64,000 bases of DNA from Variovorax sp. PAMC28562. GTDB lineage: Bacteria; Pseudomonadota; Gammaproteobacteria; Burkholderiales; Burkholderiaceae_C. The notes below the pieces were generated by a model that saw only the letters and a list, made by a program, of their open reading frames with translations, was not told the DNA's origin and made no database searches. The stretch's first letter is position 1. Every line of letters starts with the position of its first letter. Positions 17,652-26,283 of the stretch are shown here, piece by piece. Made by a program: the position numbers and the translations under genes. The DNA is taken from positions 2,553,501 through 2,617,500 of the forward strand of contig NZ_CP060296.1 of the NCBI RefSeq assembly GCF_014303735.1. Reading direction: 5' to 3'.

Positions 17652-18139
17652 GATTCGAAAATCTCCATGAGGGGGCGCTCGTACCTTTGCTGCACTTGCG
17701 CGACGAATGCGGCCTCGTCGTCGACATTGAAAACGTGGATCAGCAGCACGGAGCTGTCGAACGACAACTCGGCCCACGCAGTACCGGGCGTCAGGCACAG
17801 GATCATCGCCAGCACTGCCAGGCCGTTGGGGTCGCGCATCTGCAGCGGCACCTTGACGAATGCAGAGTGGATGTCTGCGGTGCGGCGGGTGAGCAGCATG
17901 CGAGCGACCGTCCATGCCGACACCGACAGGTCGTCCATGACGCGCCCGACGAGCATCAGCGCGATGCCGGGCCGTCGCATGCGCACAGTGGCGGGGCGCA
18001 GGCTGCGCGTGAGCAGCGGCACCGCGATCGACAGGATGGCGGCAAGCAACAGCGTCGAGGAATCCATCGACTGGTTGAGCAGCAGCCACACGATGAAGAG
18101 CGCGAGCGACAGCGGCGGGGAGGGCAGCCAGCGCTTCAT
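17648..18139 (-). CDS. mrpE: Mrp antiporter subunit E
   Basis: A 163-residue MrpE protein. Two N-terminal helices (SLALFIVWLLLNQSMDSSTL and LLAAILSIAVPLLTRSL) precede a cytoplasmic domain with the conserved LVLCLTPGT-like segment (MILCLTPGTAWAE) and LLIHVFNVDDEAAFV. It overlaps mrpF and mrpD by four bases each. Confidence 0.9.
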   Translation of the reverse strand: MKRWLPSPPLSLALFIVWLLLNQSMDSSTLLLAAILSIAVPLLTRSLRPATVRMRRPGIALMLVGRVMDDLSVSAWTVARMLLTRRTADIHSAFVKVPLQMRDPNGLAVLAMILCLTPGTAWAELSFDSSVLLIHVFNVDDEAAFVAQVQQRYERPLMEIFES

Positions 18140-19866
18140 CGCACGACCTCACCAGAAACTGGGCCCAGCGCGGCGGCTGCACGTTTGGGTGCTGGATTGG
18201 CAACCTGCCGCGCGTTCATCACCGCGTGCCGGTAGGCCTTGGCCGTGCGCAACCCATTGGCGGTTTCAATCGCGTGGTGCATGACCGGGTTGGCGGCGAT
18301 CGTCCAGGCCGCGGCAGCGACGAGCAGCGCCGCGACGGGCAACACTTCGAGCGCGGGCAACGCGGGCATGGTCGCGTGCACCTGTGTCCAGAAATGTCGT
18401 ATGCCGGCACGGCTCAACGCGAGCAACGTCAGGAAGCCTGAGGCGATCAGCAGCACCATGAAGGCGATGCCGGAGGCTGTCACCACCGGTGCATCGAGCA
18501 GGCCCGACAGCATCGCGAACTTGCCGACGAATCCGGACAACGGTGGCAACCCGGCCAGCAGCAGCGTGCAGGCCATGAAGCTCAGCCCCAGGAACGCGAT
18601 GCCGGCAGGAATGGCGCGGCCGTAGAGCGCCTGCTGCTCGTCGTCGAGGTTAACGTCGGCGAGTGGTTTCAAGTCCTCGGCAAGGAAAGGTGCATGGCCC
18701 GACTGCTCGTGGGGCGCGATGCTGGCACCGGCATTGCGCCAGCGCTCGATCATGTCGATCAGCAGGAAGAATGCGCTGACCGCGAGCGTCGAACTCACCA
18801 GGTAGTACAGCGCGCCTGCCCACACGGCAGGGTCGCCCAGTCCGACCGCAGCGAGCAGCGTGCCGGCGGAGATCAACACGCTGTAGCCGGCGAGGTTCGA
18901 CAGGCGCTGCGTGCCGACAATGCCGAGCGCGCCGACGAACAGCGTCATGAGGCCGACGGTGATGAGAACGTCCTGGCCGAACTGCGCGGACAGGCCGGTG
19001 TCGGGCGCGAAGAGCGTCGTCCACAAGCGCAGCACGGTGTAGATGCAGAGCTTGGTGAGCAATGCAAACACGGCGCCGACCGGCGACACGGCGGCGCTGT
19101 ATGCCGGCACCAGCCAGAAGTTGAGTGGCCACGCGCCGGCCTTGGCGAAGAAGGCCGTCGCCAGAATGGCCGCTGCCGCATGGACCAGGCCGCGATCAGC
19201 CGGAGCGATCTGCGCGATGCGCATGCCGAGGTCGGCCATGTTCAGGGTGCCGGTCGCGCCGTAGAGCATCGCTGCGCCGACGAGGAACAGCGACGACGCC
19301 GCGAGGTTGATCGCGATGTAATGCAGGCCTGCCTGCACCCGCAATCTGCCCGAGCCGTGCAGCAGCAAGCCGTACGACGCCGCCAGCATCACCTCGAAGA
19401 AGACGAAGAGGTTGAACAGGTCGCCGGTGAGGAACGCGCCATTCAGGCCCATTAACTGCAGTTGCAGCAAGGGATGAAAGTGCACGCCGGCACGGTCCCA
19501 TCGCGAGGTCGAATAGATCGATGCCGCGAAAGCGATCACACCGGTGAGTGCCACCATCATGGTGGAGAGCCGGTCAGCCACCAGCACGATGCCGAAGGGC
19601 GCCTTCCAGTTACCGGGCAGGTAGACGCCGATGGAGCCCGGCCCGGTGCCGGTGTCGGGCGCGTTGACCCAGCGCAACAACGCCAGCGCCGCCAGCAGGC
19701 CGACCAAGCCGGAGATCACGCTCAACGCGGACTTGAGCCGTCGCCGCTGTTCGCCCAGCAGCAGCATGAGCGCGGCGGTGAACATCGGCACCAGGATCGG
19801 CACAGCGACCAGGTGCGGCATGCTGAACTCGAGCAGCCGGTCGAGCATGTGGGTCAGCTCATTCAC
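18136..19866 (-). CDS. mrpD: Mrp antiporter subunit D (NuoM/N-like)
   Basis: A 576-residue polytopic protein of the complex I antiporter-like family. It has the broken-helix and lysine segment region (AFFAKAGAWPLNFWLVPAYS, then AAVSPVGAVFALLTKLCIYT) and the glutamate helix (DLFNLFVFFEVMLAASYGLL). An insertion near residues 400-430 (MIERWRNAGASIAPHEQSGH) is hydrophilic. The GTG at 19866 has a strong AGGAGG eight bases upstream inside mrpC. In the Mrp complex it forms one of the proton or cation channels. Confidence 0.93.
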   Translation of the reverse strand: MNELTHMLDRLLEFSMPHLVAVPILVPMFTAALMLLLGEQRRRLKSALSVISGLVGLLAALALLRWVNAPDTGTGPGSIGVYLPGNWKAPFGIVLVADRLSTMMVALTGVIAFAASIYSTSRWDRAGVHFHPLLQLQLMGLNGAFLTGDLFNLFVFFEVMLAASYGLLLHGSGRLRVQAGLHYIAINLAASSLFLVGAAMLYGATGTLNMADLGMRIAQIAPADRGLVHAAAAILATAFFAKAGAWPLNFWLVPAYSAAVSPVGAVFALLTKLCIYTVLRLWTTLFAPDTGLSAQFGQDVLITVGLMTLFVGALGIVGTQRLSNLAGYSVLISAGTLLAAVGLGDPAVWAGALYYLVSSTLAVSAFFLLIDMIERWRNAGASIAPHEQSGHAPFLAEDLKPLADVNLDDEQQALYGRAIPAGIAFLGLSFMACTLLLAGLPPLSGFVGKFAMLSGLLDAPVVTASGIAFMVLLIASGFLTLLALSRAGIRHFWTQVHATMPALPALEVLPVAALLVAAAAWTIAANPVMHHAIETANGLRTAKAYRHAVMNARQVANPAPKRAAAALGPVSGEVVR

Positions 19867-20206
19867 GCCGGACCTCCTCGCCGTCGACGTGGTCGGTGCC
19901 GGTCAGTCCGCGTGAGGCCAGCAGCACGACGAGGAACAACGCGGTCATCGCGAAGCCGATGACGATGGCGGTGAGCACCAGCGCCTGTGGCATCGGGTCG
20001 GCGGTGTTGACGAGCGTGGCCTTGAGCCCCTTCATCAGCACCGGTTCGCTGTCGACCGTCAGCCGGCCGGTGCTGAACATGAAAAGGTTGACGGCATACG
20101 ACATCAGCGTGAGACCGACGATGACCTGGAATGTGCGCGGGCGCAGCAGCAGGTAGATGCCGGAGCCGGTGAGTACGCCGATCGCGATGGCGAGAACGAG
20201 TTCCAT
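19859..20206 (-). CDS. mrpC: Mrp antiporter subunit C (NuoK-like)
   Basis: A 115-residue three-helix protein. It has the NuoK/MrpC patterns GIYLLLRPRTFQVIVGLTLM and SYAVNLFMFSTGRL, followed by the conserved DPMPQALVLTAIVIGFAMTA. The ATG overlaps the stop of the fused mrpA/B gene by one base (TGATG), and its own end overlaps mrpD by eight. Confidence 0.92.
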   Translation of the reverse strand: MELVLAIAIGVLTGSGIYLLLRPRTFQVIVGLTLMSYAVNLFMFSTGRLTVDSEPVLMKGLKATLVNTADPMPQALVLTAIVIGFAMTALFLVVLLASRGLTGTDHVDGEEVRRE

Positions 20207-23187
20207 CAGGCAGCGGCCTCCGCGGGTGGCGCGGGTGGCGCGGGTAGCGCGGAGAAGGCCGACGCTGCGGCCGCTTTGGCCTCGGCCTCGCGCTCGTCCT
20301 GCTCCTCGGCCCAGCGGTGGCTGCGCACCGATTGGTGCGCGAGCGCCGTCAGGATCAGCATGGTGGCTCCAAGCACCAGTGCGAACACGCCGATGTCGAA
20401 GAAGAGCGCGCTCGGCACGTGCACTTCGCCCAGCAGGGGCAGATGCAGGTGCGCGGTGTGCGTTGTCATGAACGGATAGCCAAGCACCACCGACCCACCG
20501 CCGGTCACCAGCGCCAGCAACAGGCCGATGGCGATCCAGCGCCGCGGATAGATGCGCAAGTGCTCCTCGACCCATTCGGTGCCCGACACGATGAACTGCA
20601 AAAGCAGCGCGACCGACATCACTAGCCCGGCGACAAAGCCGCCGCCTGGCGCGTTATGACCACGCATGAAGAAGTAAATGGACACCAGCACTGCCAGCGG
20701 CAGCAGCAGGCGCACCAGCACGGCGGGCACCATCAGGTAGCCGACGGCCGTGTCTTTGGCGAGCCGCGGGTTGAGCAGGTCGCTGCTGCCGTCGTCCTGC
20801 GCGCGCTGTTGCGCCGGCAAGGCCATCGATTCGGGCGCCGGCCGAAAGCGGCGCAGTAGTGCGTAGATCGTGAGTGCGACCACGCCGAGCACGGTGATCT
20901 CCCCGAAGGTATCGAAGCCGCGGAAGTCGACCAGCATCACGTTGACGACATTGGTGCCGCCGCCTTCGGTCAGTGCATGTTCAAGAAAGAAGGGCGAGAT
21001 GCTCAGCGGAAACGGCCGCGTCATAAAGAGCCACGCGAGTGACGCCATACCCGCGCCCGCCGTTGTCGCAAGCAGCAGGTCGCGACCGCGGCGGCTCCAT
21101 TGCCGCAGCTGTGTGCGGGCCGGCTGCGTTGCCTCTTTGCGCATCGGCAGCCAGCGCAGGCCGAGCAGCATCAGCACGGTGGTGACGGCCTCGACAACCA
21201 GCTGCGTCAGCGCCAGGTCGGGCGCGGAGAACCAGATGAAAGTGATGCAGCAGACCAGCCCGGCGCCCGACGCCAGCATGAGCGCGGCGAGGCGGTGGAA
21301 CTTGGCCTGCCACGCTGCGCCCAGCGCGCACACGATGCCGATGAGCCACATCATCGCGAACATCGGCGAGAACGGCAGCAACTCGCGCGCGCCGCGAGAC
21401 ACCGGCGTTTGCCACAGCGCAGCGCCGGCGGCGATCACGGCAAAGGCGATGAGCAGCAGCAATTGCGTTTGCAGCCGGCGTGTGCCGAGCAGGCGCCGGC
21501 TGCGGCGGCCTGCCTCGCTCAGTTGCGCGAGCGCATGCTCGAACATGCGCTGCCCATCGAAGCGATGCGTGAGCGGCGTATGTTGCAGGTTGCCGGCCGC
21601 ACGGCGCCGGCGCTGCAACAGGTACAGCGCGGCGCCGCCTGCCAGCGCGACGAAGCTCATCATCAGCGGCAGGTTGAAGCCGTGCCAGACGGCCAGGCTG
21701 TACTCCGGCAATTCGCCACCCACCACCGGTGTTGCGGCAGTCGCCAGCAACGCACCGATCGACCAGGCGGGCGCGACGCCCACGACCAGGCAAATCAACA
21801 CCAGCAACTCGACTGGCACGCGCATCCAGTGCGGCGGCTCGTGCGGCGTGCGCGGTACTTCAGGCGGTGCGCAGGTCGGGCCTAAGAACACGTCGAACAC
21901 GAAGCGCGCCGAATAGGCCACGCTGAAGATACCCGCGAGCGTTGCGAGTATCGGCAGGCCCCAGTTGATCAACGGGGTGGATTGAATGAACACGGTTTCT
22001 GCGAAAAACATTTCCTTCGACAAAAAGCCGTTGAGCAGCGGCACGCCGGCCATCGACGCGCTCGCGATGATCGCCAACGTGCCGGTTATCGGCATGAGTT
22101 TCAGCAGCCCGCTGAGCTTGCGGATGTCGCGCGTGCCGCTCTCGTGGTCGATGATGCCGGCCGCCATGAAGAGCGACGCCTTGAAGGTCGCGTGATTCAT
22201 GATGTGGAAGACCGCCGCTACCGCAGCCAACGGGCTGTTGAGCCCGAGCAGCAAAGTAATAAGGCCGAGGTGCGAGATGGTCGAATAAGCGAGCAGCGCC
22301 TTCAGGTCGCGCTGGAACATCGCGATGAAACCGCCGAGCAACAGCGTGATCGCGCCCGCACCACCGACGAGCCAAAACCACTCTTCGGTGCCCGAGAGCA
22401 CGGGCCACAGCCGCGCCATCAGGAACACGCCGAGCTTCACCATCGTTGCCGAATGCAGGTAAGCCGACACGGGGGTCGGCGCCGCCATGGCGCGCGGCAG
22501 CCAGAAGTGAAACGGAAACTGCGCGCTCTTGGTGAAGGCGCCGAGCAGCACCAGCACGAGCACGACCGGGTAGAGCGTGTCGCTGCGGATCAACTCGCCC
22601 GATGCCAGCACCACGTCGAGGTCGTAGCTGCCGACGATCCGGCCCAGCACCAGCACACCAGCCAGCAGGCACAGGCCGCCGGCACCCGTGACGGTCAGCG
22701 CCATGCGAGCGCCGCGTCGGGCGTCGCGCCGGTGGTGCCAGTAGCCGATCAGCAGGAACGAGAAGAGGCTGGTGAGCTCCCAGAAAAACACCATCTGCAT
22801 CAGGTTGCCCGAGAGCACCACGCCCATCATCGCGCCCATGAATGCGAGGAAGAAGGAGAAGAAGCGTGGCACAGGGTCCGACGCCGACATGTAGTAGCGC
22901 GCATAGAGCACCACCAGCGCGCCGATGCCCAGCACCAGCATGCAGAACAGCCATGCGAAGCCATCCATGCGAAACACGAGATTGAGGCCTAGTTCGGGCA
23001 ACCATTCGATCTCTTGCCGCAGCACGTTGCCGTTGGCCAGTCGCGGGAAAAACCAGGCCGTTTGAATCGCACAGCCCAGTGCGACAAGCCCTGCCAGAGT
23101 CGACTCCCGATTGCGCGCATTGGACGGCAACAGCGCCGCCAGCAGACTGGCAACGAAGGGGAGGGCGACGAGGAAAACCAATGGCAT
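20206..23187 (-). CDS. mrpA: Mrp antiporter fused subunit A/B (MrpA-MrpB, PhaAB type)
   Basis: A 993-residue polytopic protein. The first two thirds are NuoL-like (FFWELTSLFSFLLIGYWHHR, then LPRAMAAPTPVSAYLHSATM and ISHLGLITLLLGLNSPLAAV), followed by the MrpA-specific C-terminal helices (FSAPDLALTQLVVEAVTTVL). The last 150 residues are a MrpB domain (FFMRGHNAPGGGFVAGLVMS), so A and B are one polypeptide as in PhaAB-type systems. The ATG at 23187 starts the first helix directly; an upstream in-frame reading covers crcB. The complex exchanges cytoplasmic Na+ or K+ for protons and supports pH and salt tolerance. Confidence 0.93.
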   Translation of the reverse strand: MPLVFLVALPFVASLLAALLPSNARNRESTLAGLVALGCAIQTAWFFPRLANGNVLRQEIEWLPELGLNLVFRMDGFAWLFCMLVLGIGALVVLYARYYMSASDPVPRFFSFFLAFMGAMMGVVLSGNLMQMVFFWELTSLFSFLLIGYWHHRRDARRGARMALTVTGAGGLCLLAGVLVLGRIVGSYDLDVVLASGELIRSDTLYPVVLVLVLLGAFTKSAQFPFHFWLPRAMAAPTPVSAYLHSATMVKLGVFLMARLWPVLSGTEEWFWLVGGAGAITLLLGGFIAMFQRDLKALLAYSTISHLGLITLLLGLNSPLAAVAAVFHIMNHATFKASLFMAAGIIDHESGTRDIRKLSGLLKLMPITGTLAIIASASMAGVPLLNGFLSKEMFFAETVFIQSTPLINWGLPILATLAGIFSVAYSARFVFDVFLGPTCAPPEVPRTPHEPPHWMRVPVELLVLICLVVGVAPAWSIGALLATAATPVVGGELPEYSLAVWHGFNLPLMMSFVALAGGAALYLLQRRRRAAGNLQHTPLTHRFDGQRMFEHALAQLSEAGRRSRRLLGTRRLQTQLLLLIAFAVIAAGAALWQTPVSRGARELLPFSPMFAMMWLIGIVCALGAAWQAKFHRLAALMLASGAGLVCCITFIWFSAPDLALTQLVVEAVTTVLMLLGLRWLPMRKEATQPARTQLRQWSRRGRDLLLATTAGAGMASLAWLFMTRPFPLSISPFFLEHALTEGGGTNVVNVMLVDFRGFDTFGEITVLGVVALTIYALLRRFRPAPESMALPAQQRAQDDGSSDLLNPRLAKDTAVGYLMVPAVLVRLLLPLAVLVSIYFFMRGHNAPGGGFVAGLVMSVALLLQFIVSGTEWVEEHLRIYPRRWIAIGLLLALVTGGGSVVLGYPFMTTHTAHLHLPLLGEVHVPSALFFDIGVFALVLGATMLILTALAHQSVRSHRWAEEQDEREAEAKAAAASAFSALPAPPAPPAEAAA

Positions 23188-23270
23188 CGAAGGTAATTCT
23201 ATCGAGCGTGTTTGCTGCTTTGCCGCTGGCGCGTGGGGTGCGGGTGGGGTGCCCGAACCACCTCCCGGAA

Positions 23271-23648
23271 CTACCCGAGCACGGATTGGGCCGCGCGAAA
23301 GCCGAGCCAAGTCAGGCAGAGCGAGCCTCCGAGATGCAGCGCGACGGTTCCGAGCGCCAGGCCAGCGCGACCCTGCAGCAGCATGCCGACCACCTCGGCG
23401 GAGAAGCTGGAAAACGTGGTCAGCGTGCCGAGAAAACCGGTGATCGCCATTAGGCGCCAGGCTGGGTCGGTATCGGGAAAGGCGTCGAAGGCCGCGATGC
23501 AGATTCCGATCAGGAAGCCGCCGACCAGATTGACTGCCAGCGTGCCCCACGGCAAGGTGCCGCCAGGGTTGAGCCAGAGCTGAACGCCCCACCGCAACAG
23601 AGCGCCGACGCACGCGGCGATGCAGATGACAAGGCCTTGCAGGAACAT
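23271..23648 (-). CDS. crcB: Fluoride channel CrcB/Fluc
   Basis: A 125-residue four-helix protein of the CrcB family. Conserved elements are ACVGALLRWGVQL, the NLVGGFLIG segment and the pore motif GFLGTLTTFSSFS, where the Phe residues and Asn line the fluoride path. It acts as a dual-topology dimer in the inner membrane. It is upstream of the Mrp operon with an 83-base gap. A 7-base-pair hairpin precedes the gene, but a canonical fluoride riboswitch was not recognised. Confidence 0.93.
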   Translation of the reverse strand: MFLQGLVICIAACVGALLRWGVQLWLNPGGTLPWGTLAVNLVGGFLIGICIAAFDAFPDTDPAWRLMAITGFLGTLTTFSSFSAEVVGMLLQGRAGLALGTVALHLGGSLCLTWLGFRAAQSVLG

Positions 23649-23667
23649 GGTTAGGCTACTTTTCTAA

Positions 23668-23695
23668 GCCCATCATCAGGTCGGGAAGGATGGGC
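23668..23695 (-). promoter_or_regulatory. Leader hairpin upstream of crcB
   Basis: GCCCATC and GATGGGC form a perfect 7-base-pair inverted repeat with a 14-base loop, 20 bases before the crcB start. The 3' arm includes CTGATGATGGGC, reminiscent of the 3' part of fluoride riboswitches. The 5' GG-x-GATG hairpin needed for that class is not visible, so the role is open. Confidence 0.3.
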
Positions 23696-23797
23696 ACGTT
23701 ACTAGGGAAAATCGTGATGAGCGCGATGCAGGCTACCAAATGCCAACAAACTCGCGTTTCTGCGTCCACTTCTTTCTCGAACGGTGCAATGCGGACG

Positions 23798-23822
23798 AAA
23801 AAAACCGCCCGAAGGCGGCTTT
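23798..23822 (-). terminator. Rho-independent terminator after the HhH protein gene
   Basis: On the minus strand AAAGCCGCC-TTCG-GGCGG is followed by seven T residues: a tight TTCG tetraloop hairpin with a U-run, about 30 bases past the stop of the helix-hairpin-helix gene. Confidence 0.85.
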
Positions 23823-23851
23823 GCGTTTCGCACTTATTGCGCCCGACTCAA

Positions 23852-24220
23852 TTACTGCTTGGCAGCAGCCTTCGGCTTTGCGTCGTCCTTGACGTCTGCT
23901 TTGGCAACCTTCGCGCCCGTGGCTGCCTTTGCCGGTGCTGCATCGACTGCGCCCTTGAAAGCTTCACCGTTGATGGTCAAACCTTGGTTGGAAAGCTTTG
24001 TTGCCATCTTGGATTTGACGCCCTTGACGCGGCTCATGAGGTCGGGCCAGTCTTTGAACTGGCTGGTGGTGCGCGCATCGATGATGCGCTTCGACATCGC
24101 GGGGCCGACACCTTTGAGGCCGTCGAGTTCTGCGGCCGTACCCTTATTGGCATCGACTGCGGCGAACGAAGCGACTGCGAACACCATGGCGGCCAGAGCC
24201 GCTGCAAATTTCTTGAACAT
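23852..24220 (-). CDS. Secreted helix-hairpin-helix (ComEA-like) protein
   Basis: A 122-residue protein. A signal peptide (MFKKFAAALAAMVFAVASFA) is cut near AAVDANKG. A ComEA-type helix-hairpin-helix follows (NKGTAAELDGLKGVGPAMSK, then the second hairpin SRVKGVKSKMATKLSNQGL). The last 35 residues are Ala/Lys-rich low complexity. ComEA proteins bind incoming DNA in the periplasm. The domain here is followed by a basic tail that could add DNA affinity, but a role in uptake is only inferred. The gene stands alone with a good ribosome binding site (AGGGAG) and its own terminator. Confidence 0.75.
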   Translation of the reverse strand: MFKKFAAALAAMVFAVASFAAVDANKGTAAELDGLKGVGPAMSKRIIDARTTSQFKDWPDLMSRVKGVKSKMATKLSNQGLTINGEAFKGAVDAAPAKAATGAKVAKADVKDDAKPKAAAKQ

Positions 24221-24396
24221 GATTACTACTCCCTGATTTGTTGATGTGAAAGCACGGCGCAAGACGCGCCGGCTTCGTTTCAACGGAGTCGCGACAACGG
24301 GCGTTGACCGGGATTTCCCAATCAAATGTCTCAATACCCACGCCGCAAAAACTCATCAAATCTTGGGATGAGGCTCAGCGTTCTGTTGGCGCTTGT

Positions 24397-25575
24397 TCAC
24401 AGTTCTTCGACACGCCGCGGCGGGTAGCTGTCCCATGCCTGGCAGCCTGGGCAGTGCCAGAAATACTGGTGCGCCTCGAAGCCGCAAGCGGCACAGCGGT
24501 AGCGCATCAGTGGCCGTGTGGCCTGATCGAGCGCACGTTGAACCTGCGGATGAAACTGTTCGTGGGTCAGCGTTTCTCCCGCGAGCCAGCGCGATGCGGC
24601 CACAAGCGAGGGCTGATGGGTCAAGTGCGCGATGTAGCCGTCTCGTGGCGTCGGTGCTTCGGCTGAGGTGAGATCGTCCGGCAGGATCGGCGTGCCACCC
24701 AGCGCGATAACGGCCTCGAGCACGTCGATCGATGGCGACGCGGCATAACGACGCTGCAGCAACGCGAGCGCTTCGCCGGCACGTTGTGACGCTACAGCAG
24801 CCTGCTGCAACGACGCGGCGAAGAGCGGCAACGCCAGCGGCGCAGCTTCCGACAGGGCCATCAATGTTTCGAAGGCCGCTGCCGACTCGCCATTGCGCAG
24901 TTGAAGGTTGGCTGTGTCGATGGCCGGGCGTGGGGCTTGCGGCGCCAGAGCGGTCGCTTGAGCGAGCAACTGCGCTGCAGCAGAAAGGTCGCCCGCTGCG
25001 GTCTGCTCGGCGGCTTGCTCGCACAGATGATGGGCGCGGCGCGTGCCGTAGCTGGCTTGGTCCGAGTCATCGAGTTTTTGCGCGACCTCGGCCGCTTGCG
25101 CCCATTCGCGCGAGCGCTCGTAGATCGCCAGCAACGACAGACGGGCCTCGTTCTCATAGCGTGTGCCTTCGAGCTTTTGCAGTGCCGCTTCTGCGCGATC
25201 GAGCAGGCCGGCGCGCAGGAAGTCTTGCGCCAATGCATGCTGCGCGCGGTCGCGGTCAGCGCGGCTCAGGTCGCCGCGTCCGAGCAGATGTTCATGTACC
25301 CGCACAGCGCGCTGGTACTCGCCGCGCCGTCGAAAAAGGTTGCCGAGCGCGAAGTGCAGTTCCTGCGTATCGGGGTCGTTCTGCACGGCTTCGATGAAGG
25401 CGTCGATGGCCTGGTCCTGCTGTTCGTTCAACAGAAAGTTAAGGCCGCGAAAGTAGGCCTTGGGTGCTTGACGGTTCTCGAGCTTCAACTGTCGCAGGTC
25501 GAAGCGCGATGCCAGCCAGCCGAGAACGAAAGCGATCGGCAAGCCGAGCAATAGCCAGCTGAAGTCAAAGTCCAT
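24397..25575 (-). CDS. lapB: LPS assembly regulator LapB (YciM)
   Basis: A 392-residue protein. One N-terminal membrane anchor (FSWLLLGLPIAFVLGWLASR) precedes about nine TPR helices facing the cytoplasm (AIDAFIEAVQNDPDTQELHF and so on). A C-terminal rubredoxin-like zinc or iron site has two CxxC pairs (YRCAACGF and HCPGCQAWDSY). LapB recruits FtsH to degrade LpxC and so tunes lipid A synthesis. It overlaps lapA by 11 bases, as in most proteobacteria. Confidence 0.92.
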   Translation of the reverse strand: MDFDFSWLLLGLPIAFVLGWLASRFDLRQLKLENRQAPKAYFRGLNFLLNEQQDQAIDAFIEAVQNDPDTQELHFALGNLFRRRGEYQRAVRVHEHLLGRGDLSRADRDRAQHALAQDFLRAGLLDRAEAALQKLEGTRYENEARLSLLAIYERSREWAQAAEVAQKLDDSDQASYGTRRAHHLCEQAAEQTAAGDLSAAAQLLAQATALAPQAPRPAIDTANLQLRNGESAAAFETLMALSEAAPLALPLFAASLQQAAVASQRAGEALALLQRRYAASPSIDVLEAVIALGGTPILPDDLTSAEAPTPRDGYIAHLTHQPSLVAASRWLAGETLTHEQFHPQVQRALDQATRPLMRYRCAACGFEAHQYFWHCPGCQAWDSYPPRRVEEL

Positions 25576-25864
25576 GTTGTCGTGCCACAGGCAGTTCCAC
25601 GTTAGCCGCCGGGGCTGCCGTTGCGACGGGGAGCGTCTCCGGGATTCGGGTCGCGGCGACGCGGTGCTTCCACCAGCCAGGCAGCATGCCGAGGGCGCCG
25701 ACCACCAGGCCACCGGTGAACGCGGCCAGCACGACCAGCACGAGCGGTGCGCGCCAGAAGGTACCGAAGAAAAAATAGACCGTCGCGTCTTGCTGGTTGT
25801 TCAGCGCAAATGCGAAGAGGGTAAAAAAAATGGCTGCCTTGAGCAGCCATAGGAGGTATTTCAT
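25565..25864 (-). CDS. lapA: LapA family (DUF1049) inner-membrane protein
   Basis: A 99-residue protein with two helices (MKYLLWLLKAAIFFTLFAFA and APLVLVVLAAFTGGLVVGAL) joined by the conserved NNQQDATVYFFFG turn, then a short cytoplasmic tail. It fits LapA/YciS, which assists LapB. The ATG at 25864 was preferred over an in-frame start seven codons upstream because the first helix begins there. It lies 31 bases after ihfB. Confidence 0.88.
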   Translation of the reverse strand: MKYLLWLLKAAIFFTLFAFALNNQQDATVYFFFGTFWRAPLVLVVLAAFTGGLVVGALGMLPGWWKHRVAATRIPETLPVATAAPAANVELPVARQHGL

Positions 25865-25895
25865 GCGCGTCCCCGTTGGCGCCACGATTTTGCCA

Positions 25896-26210
25896 TCAGG
25901 CCTTGCGGCTCGCGGCGTCGAGCTCGGCGGTGCGAGCGTCTACCGCTTCGCGCAGTGCCTTGCCCGGCTTGAAATGCGGCACCCGCTTTTCGGGGATCTG
26001 CACGCTCTCGCCCGAGCGCGGATTGCGTCCGATGCGCGGCGGTCGCCGATTGACCGAGAAGCTGCCGAAGCCGCGAATCTCGATGCGATGCCCGCGCACG
26101 AGCGCTTCGCTCATGGCGTCGAGAATCGTCTTGACCGCGTATTCGGCATCGCGATGTGTCAGTTGCGCGAATCGGGCTGCAAGTTCTTCGACGAGGTCAG
26201 AGCGTGTCAT
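25896..26210 (-). CDS. ihfB: Integration host factor beta subunit
   Basis: A 104-residue DNABII protein. The N-terminus [20 protein letters not shown], the conserved [20 protein letters not shown] arm with its minor-groove Arg/Pro, and [12 protein letters not shown] identify IHF-beta rather than HU. With IhfA it bends DNA and supports sigma-54 promoters, replication and recombination. It follows rpsA directly, as in E. coli. Confidence 0.93.
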   Translation of the reverse strand: MTRSDLVEELAARFAQLTHRDAEYAVKTILDAMSEALVRGHRIEIRGFGSFSVNRRPPRIGRNPRSGESVQIPEKRVPHFKPGKALREAVDARTAELDAASRKA

Positions 26211-26233
26211 AGGCCGCAAGAAAAACGAAGGCG

Positions 26234-26270
26234 AAAAAAAAGACAGAGCGGCCACCTGGCCGGCTCTGTC
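26234..26270 (-). terminator. Rho-independent terminator after rpsA
   Basis: On the minus strand GACAGAGC-CGGCCA-GG-TGGCCG-CTCTGTC forms a 13-pair stem with one bulge, followed by eight T residues. It lies between rpsA and ihfB and would attenuate read-through from the abundant rpsA message. Confidence 0.9.
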
Positions 26271-26283
26271 TTGCGGACGCAGC

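Noticed and set aside
23188..23613. N-terminal extension of MrpA into the crcB region
   Set aside because: The extra 142 residues are Arg-rich, have no family similarity and overlap crcB; the ATG at 23187 begins the first membrane helix.
23649..23800. Canonical fluoride riboswitch before crcB
   Set aside because: Only part of the 3' motif resembles it; the 5' GG-x-GATG hairpin and pseudoknot partner were not found by eye.
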